Shown here in pieces: positions 16,003 to 22,266 of a stretch of 32,369 bases of DNA. The notes below the pieces were generated by a model. The model was not told the origin of the DNA. It worked only from the letters and a program-made list of their open reading frames with translations, and made no database searches. This DNA is from Oscillospiraceae bacterium (GTDB lineage: Bacteria; Bacillota; Clostridia; Oscillospirales; Oscillospiraceae), in contig JAFQCJ010000043.1 in NCBI GenBank assembly GCA_017416445.1, positions 1-32,369 on the forward strand, given 5' to 3'. Made by a program: the position numbers and the translations under genes. How positions within the stretch are numbered: the stretch's first letter is position 1; every line of letters starts with the position of its first letter.

Positions 16003-16932
16003 TTATCCTCCGATCTCGTTCATATCCCGCCGGCAGTCCGACACACCCTTTTCCTGCAGGAAGTGCCGCTCCGGTTTGGCAGCGATCCCCTCTAAGATAG
16101 CCTCACGCAGCTCCCCGCCGTGGAGTCCCCGCAGAGGGATCTCGCTGCGGGAGTGAAGACAGGGCTTCAGCTTACCATCTGCTGTGATGCGGATGCGATT
16201 ACAGTCGGCGCAGAAGCGATGGCTGATGGGGCGGATGAGCCCCACCGTTCCACAATAGCCCGGTACGCGATAGAGTTCCGCCACGCCGTCACCGCCGATT
16301 CTCTCAAGCTGCGGCACAGCCTCCAGCACAGCCTCGGCACTCAGATACTGGTCCCAATCGGCGCAGACCGCCATAGGCATCAGTTCAATGAACCGAACGG
16401 CGTAGTCCTTTTCCCGGGTCAGTTCCACAAATTCAGAAATTTCCGCTGCGTTATAGTCCCGCAGCAGTACCGCGTTGAGCTTGATGCCGCGAAAGCCTGC
16501 TGCCTCCGCCGCAGCGATACCCTCCAGCGTCTGCTGCAGGTCACCGCAGCGGGTAATACGGGAATACTGTGCAGGGTCAAGGCTGTCGAGGCTGATGTTC
16601 AGTCGGTCTACTCCCGCTGCCCGGAGAGGCGCGGCCAGATCACGGAGCAACACGCCGTTGGTGGTCAGGGCCAGCTCTTCCACACCGTCGATTGCCTTAA
16701 GACGGCGGCACAGGTCCACCACACCGCGGCGCACCAGGGGCTCACCGCCGGTGAGCCGAATTTTCTTCACGCCGCAGCTGACAGCCGCCTGTGCCATCTC
16801 CTCCAGTTCCTCCAGGGAGAGAATCTCCCGGTGCTGTTTTTTGACAACACCATCCTCTCCCATACAGTAACGGCAGCGAAGGTTGCACAAATCAGTAATG
16901 GACAGGCGCAGGTAATCCACTTTTCTCGCCAT
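16003..16932 (-). CDS. moaA: GTP 3',8-cyclase (radical SAM)
   Basis: First enzyme of molybdenum-cofactor synthesis, rearranging GTP by radical chemistry. The radical-SAM cluster is C16-x3-C20-x2-C23 (CNLRCRYC). The second, GTP-binding cluster is C241-x2-C244 plus C258. KIRLTGGEPLVR and the terminal GG, needed for catalysis, are present. The 309-residue length is normal. The ATG at 16932 has AAAGGAGG upstream, while an in-frame start 25 codons earlier lies inside modC and is rejected. One base separates it from the modC stop. Confidence 0.96.
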   Translation of the reverse strand: MARKVDYLRLSITDLCNLRCRYCMGEDGVVKKQHREILSLEELEEMAQAAVSCGVKKIRLTGGEPLVRRGVVDLCRRLKAIDGVEELALTTNGVLLRDLAAPLRAAGVDRLNISLDSLDPAQYSRITRCGDLQQTLEGIAAAEAAGFRGIKLNAVLLRDYNAAEISEFVELTREKDYAVRFIELMPMAVCADWDQYLSAEAVLEAVPQLERIGGDGVAELYRVPGYCGTVGLIRPISHRFCADCNRIRITADGKLKPCLHSRSEIPLRGLHGGELREAILEGIAAKPERHFLQEKGVSDCRRDMNEIGG

Positions 16933-16933
16933 A

Positions 16934-17977
16934 TTACCGCACCTCCTTTTGCAGCAATCGCACATGCCGGGGCTGCACTGCCACAGTGAGGGACTCCCCC
17001 ACCGCAAAACGGCAGGCAGCGTTTTCTACTTCCATCCGCAGCGTTCCGCCTGCGGCGGTGCGCAGCATCACCACGGTGGAAAATACATCCTCAATGATTC
17101 GTTCCACGGTGCAGGGAATGGCATTTTCCTCCCGGCCATCGGCCACATACAGATGATGTGCGCGGATACCCACGGCGTCTGCCTCCTCAAAAACATGGGC
17201 AGCACGAAGGTGCACCCCCCACCCGGGGCAGAGGATGCTCTCACCCTCCACGCAGGCATCGGTGATGTTCTTACAACCGGAGATCAACGCCGATGTCACT
17301 GTCCGGGGAGCGGCAAACAGCTGCTCTACCGCCACCGCAGGCTGGGACACCCCTTCGTTCAGCACACAGACGCTGCGGCAGATACGGCGTACCTCGCCCC
17401 GATCATGGCTCACCAGCACCGTATCGCCGCCAAAGCCCTCCAGCATATCCACTACCAGCAGTTCCATCTGCCACTTCAGATGGCTGTCCAGTGCGGAGAA
17501 GGGCTCATCCAACAGCAGCAGTTCCGGCTCGTTTACCAAAATACGACCCAAAGCTGTCCGCTGCCGCTCACCGCCGGAGATCCCGTCAGGGCGGCACTTT
17601 GCCACCTCGGTCAGCTGCAGCTGCACCAGCATCTCTGCGGCAATTTTCCGTTTCTCCCCGGAGGTGCCGCAGCGGATCCCCGCCATGATATTCTCCTCCA
17701 CACTCATATGGGGAAAGAGTGCGCCGTTTTGAAAGAGATAACCTACACGGCGCTCCTGGGGTTTTACATTGATCCCCTGCTCACTGTCAAACAGTACCCG
17801 TCCGTTGAGGACGATGCGTCCGCTGTCAGGGCGCTCCACACCGGCAATACACTTCAGTGTCATGCTCTTACCGCAACCGGAGGCACCCAGCAGCGCCATC
17901 ACCTCCCCTTCCGTGTCGAAATCCACCCGAAGGGTAAAGTGGGAGAGCCGCTTTACAATATGGACATTAAGGGACAT
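16934..17977 (-). CDS. modC: Molybdate ABC transporter ATPase
   Basis: ATP-hydrolysing subunit of molybdate import. Walker A is GASGCGKS (31-38), the Q-loop is YLFQNGALFPH, the signature is ISGGERQR (133-140), Walker B is LLLLDEPFSALD (near 157) and the switch histidine is VSHD. The 347-residue length includes a C-terminal regulatory TOBE-like region, consistent with ModC. Its ATG directly abuts the modB stop. Confidence 0.92.
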   Translation of the reverse strand: MSLNVHIVKRLSHFTLRVDFDTEGEVMALLGASGCGKSMTLKCIAGVERPDSGRIVLNGRVLFDSEQGINVKPQERRVGYLFQNGALFPHMSVEENIMAGIRCGTSGEKRKIAAEMLVQLQLTEVAKCRPDGISGGERQRTALGRILVNEPELLLLDEPFSALDSHLKWQMELLVVDMLEGFGGDTVLVSHDRGEVRRICRSVCVLNEGVSQPAVAVEQLFAAPRTVTSALISGCKNITDACVEGESILCPGWGVHLRAAHVFEEADAVGIRAHHLYVADGREENAIPCTVERIIEDVFSTVVMLRTAAGGTLRMEVENAACRFAVGESLTVAVQPRHVRLLQKEVR

Positions 17978-18652
17978 TTACGCCGCCCCCTTTCCCTGCT
18001 TGCACCGCTGCTCAAAGCCGTTCATCACCAAAAGCACCACGGCGGAGATGGCAATGTTCACCAGCACCCAGTTCATGGCAGCACCATCCTGTCCCGTGCG
18101 CCACAGCTGATAGACGGTGGTGGCAATGGTGGCGGTCCGGCCGGGGGTATAGCCCGCCAACATACTGGTAGCCCCGTATTCCCCCAGAGCCCGGGCAAAG
18201 GCGAGCACCGTACCGGCCAGAATACTGCTGCGGCATACGCTCATGCGGATGCGCCAGAAGATATATGTCTCGGACTTACCGAGCGTACGCCCCGCCTGTG
18301 CCAGCGTCTCGTCAAAGGACTCAAAGGCCCCCCGTGCAGTACGGTACAGCAGCGGAAAGGCCACCACAACCGCCGCCAGTACCGCCGCCCACCACTCCAT
18401 GGTGAGCCGAAGGCCAAACAGATCCAACAGCCACCCGCCGATGACCCGTTTCGGGCCAAAGACGCGCAGCAGCAGATAGCCCACCACCGTAGGGGGCAGT
18501 ACCAGTGGAAGGGTCAGCACCACATCCACTACCCCCTTGACCAGGGCAGGAAGTCTGGCGATATAGTAAGCGGCGAACACACCTGCGAAAAAAACAACCA
18601 CCGTAGACAGGGCCGCCACCCGCAGGGAGTTCCATAGGGGAAACCAATCCAT
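17978..18652 (-). CDS. modB: Molybdate ABC transporter permease
   Basis: 224-residue inner-membrane permease with five to six hydrophobic segments, e.g. VVVFFAGVFAAYYIA and VVLTLPLVLPPTVVGYLLL. The cytoplasmic loop contacting ModC (ALGEYGATSMLAG) is typical of the ModB/CysT class. GAGGTG precedes the ATG. It lies between modA and modC in the same operon, 12 bases after the modA stop. Confidence 0.93.
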   Translation of the reverse strand: MDWFPLWNSLRVAALSTVVVFFAGVFAAYYIARLPALVKGVVDVVLTLPLVLPPTVVGYLLLRVFGPKRVIGGWLLDLFGLRLTMEWWAAVLAAVVVAFPLLYRTARGAFESFDETLAQAGRTLGKSETYIFWRIRMSVCRSSILAGTVLAFARALGEYGATSMLAGYTPGRTATIATTVYQLWRTGQDGAAMNWVLVNIAISAVVLLVMNGFEQRCKQGKGAA

Positions 18653-18664
18653 GTATGCACCTCG

Positions 18665-19441
18665 TTATACTGCGGGGGCAAAACCCACAGATGTAAAAAT
18701 CTCCATGGCCGCTTCACTGCGGCAGAAGTCCAGAAATTTCTGCGCAAGCTCTGGCTGCTGCGACGCCGTCAGCACTGCGGCGGGATAGATGACGCGGCCG
18801 CACATCGCCTCTGTGGCAGTGTCCACCACTGTAAGGTGGGCGGAAACGGCATCGGTGCTGTACACCACACCACAGTCGGCCATAGCCTCTGCCACATGGA
18901 TGGTGACCTCTTTGGCATTGGCACCGTAAGTCAGGCAGCCATCGGCGGCAAGGGTGGCCTCATCAAGGCCGAAATGCGCAAAAATCTTTTGGGTATACTG
19001 TCCTACCGGCACATCGGCGTTCCCCATGGCGAGGAACAGTTCTCCCGATGCAAGCCGGGCAGCCATATCGGCAAAATCCACCACGGCGGCAGGATTGCCA
19101 TCGGGAACTGCCAGCACCACCTTGTTCTCCAGCAGATCCATATGGCGATCCTCTGCCACACAATCCAGTTCGTCCATCTGCTTCTGCGCCGCAGAAATGA
19201 ACACATCACACACTGCGCCGGATTCGATCTGGGTCTTCAGGGTGCCGGAGGAGTCAAAATTGCAGACAACTTCTACCCCTTTATGGGCAGCTTCAAAAGC
19301 GGTACTGATTTCCGTCAGTGTTTCCTGCAGGGAGGCGGCGGCGAACACTGTCAATGTGGCGGCAGGCTCCGCCTTCCCCCCACAGGCGCAGAGGGAAAGG
19401 AGCATGGCAGCTGTTAACAACCACACAGAAATCCGTTTCAT
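18665..19441 (-). CDS. modA: Molybdate-binding lipoprotein
   Basis: Extracytoplasmic substrate-binding protein of the molybdate ABC transporter, 258 residues. A lipoprotein signal ends at a Cys near residue 20 (LLSLCAC). The mature part carries the family's VFAAASLQETLTEI near the N-terminus, FDSSGTLKTQIESG, CDVFISAAQKQMD, and GVVYSTDAV. The ATG at 19441 has AAGGAG upstream. An in-frame start at 19501 lies upstream of the -10 region and is rejected. It is the first gene of the eight-gene molybdenum operon. Confidence 0.93.
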   Translation of the reverse strand: MKRISVWLLTAAMLLSLCACGGKAEPAATLTVFAAASLQETLTEISTAFEAAHKGVEVVCNFDSSGTLKTQIESGAVCDVFISAAQKQMDELDCVAEDRHMDLLENKVVLAVPDGNPAAVVDFADMAARLASGELFLAMGNADVPVGQYTQKIFAHFGLDEATLAADGCLTYGANAKEVTIHVAEAMADCGVVYSTDAVSAHLTVVDTATEAMCGRVIYPAAVLTASQQPELAQKFLDFCRSEAAMEIFTSVGFAPAV

Positions 19442-19474
19442 CCCGCGTTCTCCTTCTTTCAGAATCGCGAATCC

Positions 19475-19503
19475 AGTATAGCATACCCATCCCCGCCTCA
19501 CAA
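19475..19503 (-). promoter_or_regulatory. modA/molybdenum operon promoter
   Basis: TTGTGA (19498-19503), a 17-bp spacer and TATACT (19475-19480) with TGC before it on the minus strand. The nearest palindrome ends ten bases upstream of the -35, an activator-type position. Confidence 0.72.
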
Positions 19504-19512
19504 TGATAATCG

Positions 19513-19548
19513 TTCTGTATTACAGAATTATTGTTCTGTAATACAGAA
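19513..19548. promoter_or_regulatory. Twin 15-bp operators between modA and the IclR gene
   Basis: TTCTGTATTACAGAA (19513-19527) and TTCTGTAATACAGAA (19534-19548) are two near-identical perfect palindromes, centres 21 bp apart (two helical turns). Their centres lie about 50 and 71 bp upstream of the start predicted for each divergent promoter. They are the likely binding sites of the adjacent IclR protein. The symmetric position suggests activation. Confidence 0.75.
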
Positions 19549-19555
19549 TTTTCCG

Positions 19556-19584
19556 TTGACAGGGGAATGTCGGACAGGTATAGT
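19556..19584 (+). promoter_or_regulatory. Promoter of the IclR-family gene
   Basis: Perfect TTGACA, 17-bp spacer, TATAGT. The predicted start of transcription is about 14 bases before the ATG, so the leader is very short. Confidence 0.83.
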
Positions 19585-19604
19585 GGAGAAAAGGAGGCGA
19601 TTGC

Positions 19605-20366
19605 ATGGAGTTTCAGCAGCATACGGTACAATCGGTGGATAAAGCCATCACTCTTTTGGAGATTTTACTGCAAAACGGAGCGCCGATGACCCTGGCAGAC
19701 CTGTCACAGAGGAGCGGATTCCCCAAAAGTACTACCCACGCACTCCTCTCTACCATGCGCCGCCGCAGCATGATCACCCAGCGCTCCGACGGGCGATATT
19801 ATCTGGGGCTGCGGCTGTTTGAGTGCGGTTGCGCCGTGGCGGCGGAGTGGGATATCTCCCGCGTGGCACGACCCTATCTGGAAAATCTCGCTGCTGCTAC
19901 CGGGGCCAGCACTTTTCTCAGCGTCATTGACGGCAGCACAGTGATGAACATCGAACACTGTGCCGGATCTGACGGACTCCATGTGGTCTCCGAGGCGGGA
20001 CATCGGTTACCCCTCCATGCCACTTCACAGGGCAAGCTCCTCCTCTCCGCTTTCTCTGATGGCGAGGTGCTGCGGCGAGCGGGAACAATGCCCATCTTCA
20101 CCCCTCACACCATTGGAAACAGCGAGACCCTTCTCGCTGCTATGGAGCGCATCCGCCGGGAGGGATACGCCGTGGAGGACGGCGAATACCGTATCGGTCT
20201 GCGCTCTGTCAGTGCGCCGGTCTATGACCGCAACGGGAATATGGCCTACGCCATCGGCGTAGTGGGCTTTTTCCGCCGCGTGGCATCGGAGGAATTCGCT
20301 GCCGTAATTGCCCACACCCGGGAGGTCGGCCGCACGCTGTCCCATGCTCTGGGCTATCGGGAATAA
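19605..20366 (+). CDS. IclR-family transcriptional regulator
   Basis: 253-residue regulator. An N-terminal winged helix-turn-helix (about residues 28-60, MTLADLSQRSGFPKSTTHAL) is followed by the IclR effector-binding domain, with HATSQGKLLLSAF and the C-terminal GVVGFFRRV region. IclR proteins bind small organic acids or aromatic ligands. Its ligand is unknown. It is divergent from the molybdenum operon and shares twin operators with it, so control of molybdate uptake and cofactor genes is inferred. That would replace the ModE-type control known elsewhere. AAAGGAGG precedes the ATG. It could alternatively act only on its own gene or on the amidohydrolase. Confidence 0.92.
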   Translation: MEFQQHTVQSVDKAITLLEILLQNGAPMTLADLSQRSGFPKSTTHALLSTMRRRSMITQRSDGRYYLGLRLFECGCAVAAEWDISRVARPYLENLAAATGASTFLSVIDGSTVMNIEHCAGSDGLHVVSEAGHRLPLHATSQGKLLLSAFSDGEVLRRAGTMPIFTPHTIGNSETLLAAMERIRREGYAVEDGEYRIGLRSVSAPVYDRNGNMAYAIGVVGFFRRVASEEFAAVIAHTREVGRTLSHALGYRE

Positions 20367-20381
20367 CCCTATTACGCAGAA

Positions 20382-20413
20382 AACCGCCGCAGCATCGGCT
20401 GCGGCGGTTCAGT
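20382..20413. terminator. Terminator between convergent genes
   Basis: AACCGCCGCAGC-ATCG-GCTGCGGCGGTT is a 12-bp perfect stem between the IclR gene and the amidohydrolase. The T-run is short on both strands, but the stem is very strong. Confidence 0.75.
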
Positions 20414-20415
20414 AT

Positions 20416-21534
20416 TTATACCACAAGATTCACAAGAAGCGCCACCGCCACAGGCAGGTATCCCTCCGCAACGGAAAAACCGTCGCTGTGCCAGGCGTGA
20501 ACGGGGGCATCGCCGCCCTTACCGCTGCCTACCCAGTAGTAGAAACCGGGGATATCCTCCATGAATACGGCAAAATCCTCACCGCCGAGGCAGGGCATCA
20601 CATCGGTGACATATTCCTCCCCCACCGTTGCTGCCGCGGCGGCCCGGGCCCGGGAATAGAGGGCGGTGCTGTTATCCAGCAAAGGGATATCCTGATACCA
20701 GGTCAGCTCCTCCACATGGCAGCGGTTGGACTCTGCCGTCGCCTTTGCCAGAGACTCCACTCGCTCTTTCAGCAGCTGGTGTACCTCCCGGCGCAGAGCG
20801 CGGATACTGCCGGTCAGGGTGGCGCGGAGGGGTGCGGCATTGGTATCGGTGCCGCTGTGGAAGCTGTAGACAGAACAGACGGCGGGTTCAAAGGGGGAGA
20901 GTTCGTGGCTCACCAGGGAGGGCAGTTCCGCCGTAAATTCCGCAGCAGGCAGAATGGGGTCGATGCACTTCTCCGGTGTGCTGCCGTGGCCCTGCCGACC
21001 GCGGATAACGAGGCGGAAGTCCGCTTTCGTGGCCATCAGGGCGCCGGCATGGACACCGATGGTACCTACGGGCAGCTCCGGGCGGTTATGGATGCCGAAC
21101 ACGGCGGTGGGTCTTTGGGGGAATCGTTCCCACAGTCCTGCATCCACCATAGCGCGGGCTCCGGCAATATTCTCCTCAGCACACTGGAAGATACAGGCCA
21201 CATTATACCGCAGTTCCGTTTGGTGGGCTTTCAGGTAGGCAATGGCTCCCAGCAAAGAAGCAGTATGGTAGTCGTGGCCGCACTGGTGACGGGGACCGTT
21301 ATCAAAGCTGACCGCATCAATATCGGCACGGAGGGCCACCGTCTCGGCGCAGCCGTTGTCCAGCCATGCCAACACCCCGGTCTCCAGACCGCAGTCGATA
21401 GTCTCAACGCCCAATTCACCACAGATGCGGCGGATGAAGGCGGTGGTCTTGTATTCACAGAAGCTGCCCTCGGGGTTGGCGTGAAGTTCCTGTACCCACA
21501 CCTCTGCCAGGGCTGCAGCCTGTTGGATAGTCAT
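20416..21534 (-). CDS. M20-family amidohydrolase
   Basis: 372-residue di-metal amidohydrolase/peptidase of the M20D (N-acyl amino acid amidohydrolase, hippuricase-like) class. Metal-binding residues appear in C85-G-H87-D88-Y-H90 and the catalytic E120-E121 (QCAEEN), with H149 in GIHNRPE. The dimerisation lid has GHGSTPEKCIDP, and LGGEDFAVFME is at the C-terminal metal site. The family hydrolyses N-acetyl or N-acyl amino acids. The actual substrate is unknown. AAGGAGGAG fixes the ATG at 21534. It is single, with its own promoter and terminator. Confidence 0.88.
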   Translation of the reverse strand: MTIQQAAALAEVWVQELHANPEGSFCEYKTTAFIRRICGELGVETIDCGLETGVLAWLDNGCAETVALRADIDAVSFDNGPRHQCGHDYHTASLLGAIAYLKAHQTELRYNVACIFQCAEENIAGARAMVDAGLWERFPQRPTAVFGIHNRPELPVGTIGVHAGALMATKADFRLVIRGRQGHGSTPEKCIDPILPAAEFTAELPSLVSHELSPFEPAVCSVYSFHSGTDTNAAPLRATLTGSIRALRREVHQLLKERVESLAKATAESNRCHVEELTWYQDIPLLDNSTALYSRARAAAAATVGEEYVTDVMPCLGGEDFAVFMEDIPGFYYWVGSGKGGDAPVHAWHSDGFSVAEGYLPVAVALLVNLVV

Positions 21535-21586
21535 CGTTCTCTCCTCCTTGAATGCAAATTGCAGTTCAGTACATACGATCCCGGTC

Positions 21587-21615
21587 ATTATACACATTTT
21601 TCCTGTAAAATACAA
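21587..21615 (-). promoter_or_regulatory. Amidohydrolase promoter
   Basis: TTGTAT, 17-bp spacer and perfect TATAAT (21587-21592) on the minus strand, about 50 bp before the ATG. Confidence 0.65.
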
Positions 21616-21623
21616 GGGACTCA

Positions 21624-21651
21624 GAAAAAAAGAAACACCGCTGCGGCGGTG
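21624..21651 (-). terminator. Terminator of the four-helix protein gene
   Basis: CACCGC-(4)-GCGGTG stem followed on the minus strand by TTTCTTTTTTT. It separates this gene from the amidohydrolase promoter. Confidence 0.8.
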
Positions 21652-21662
21652 CTTCTCCTCTG

Positions 21663-22100
21663 TTACAGATATTGCCGGATGTCCAGTACCAGCTTCTCCT
21701 CCAGATCGATGAGTCGCTTGGCAATGGCCTTGGATGGTTCATCGGCGGCCTTGTACTGGTTGAGATAACGATGGAGGGATTTGACCCCCATATTGCACCC
21801 ATCCGTCATCAAGGAGGCGATGGCTGCATCGGTATCGGCCTCCACCGCCAGCTTCACATTGGTCTTGACCCACGACATACCCTGTGCAATGGGATTGGGG
21901 TCCTTTCCCTCGTCATGGTAGGTGTCCAGGTGTGCCTGTAAGCCCCGATCCAGTTTTACATGCTCACTGCGGCATTCCTCCAAACAACGCCTGAAAGACT
22001 TATCCTGTACGCGGTCCAGCACATCGTCGATGGAGGAAATGCCCATCTGCACACCTGCATCACACTCCCGCAGCAGTTTGATGGTATCCTGTTCGATCAT
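21663..22100 (-). CDS. Probable four-helix-bundle (ferritin-like) protein, unknown function
   Basis: 145-residue soluble protein made of about four amphipathic helices. They are near residues 1-30, 35-60 (CRSEHVKLDRGLQAHLD), 75-110 (VKLAVEADTDAAIASLMTDG) and 120-145. The pattern recalls ferritin-like DUF2383 proteins, with acidic residues and histidines on the helices, but I see no clear di-iron ExxH pair. A stress role is a guess. The ATG at 22100 has AAAGGAG upstream, and an in-frame start at 22259 has none. A weak promoter candidate is TTGATT-18-CATACT (22125-22154), overlapping the upstream terminator. Confidence 0.7.
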   Translation of the reverse strand: MIEQDTIKLLRECDAGVQMGISSIDDVLDRVQDKSFRRCLEECRSEHVKLDRGLQAHLDTYHDEGKDPNPIAQGMSWVKTNVKLAVEADTDAAIASLMTDGCNMGVKSLHRYLNQYKAADEPSKAIAKRLIDLEEKLVLDIRQYL

Positions 22101-22152
22101 CGTTTCCACGCTCCTTTCATGAGCAGTATGCCCCGAAAAGCGCAAATCAATC

Positions 22153-22181
22153 AAAAAAGCCACCCCAAAGGGTGGCTTTTT
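22153..22181. terminator. Bidirectional terminator
   Basis: GCCACCC-CAAA-GGGTGGC with A- and T-runs. The stem bases equal those of the terminator at 1801. Confidence 0.85.
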
Positions 22182-22230
22182 CACATTTTCAATCGATATG
22201 GATCTCCGCCTCGGAATAGATGGCGGCTGA

Positions 22231-22266
22231 AAAAGTGGTAGGTACGCTGTACCTACCACTTTTCTT
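22231..22266 (-). terminator. Terminator of the GH3 gene
   Basis: A 14-bp perfect stem (AAAAGTGGTAGGTA and its complement) with a 5-base loop immediately after the stop, followed by T's on the minus strand. With the next hairpin it forms a tandem terminator. Confidence 0.8.

Noticed and set aside
19501..19512. Fur-box-like CAATGATAATCG next to the operators
   Set aside because: Only half of a Fur site, and ModA/Moco genes are better explained by the adjacent twin palindromes.
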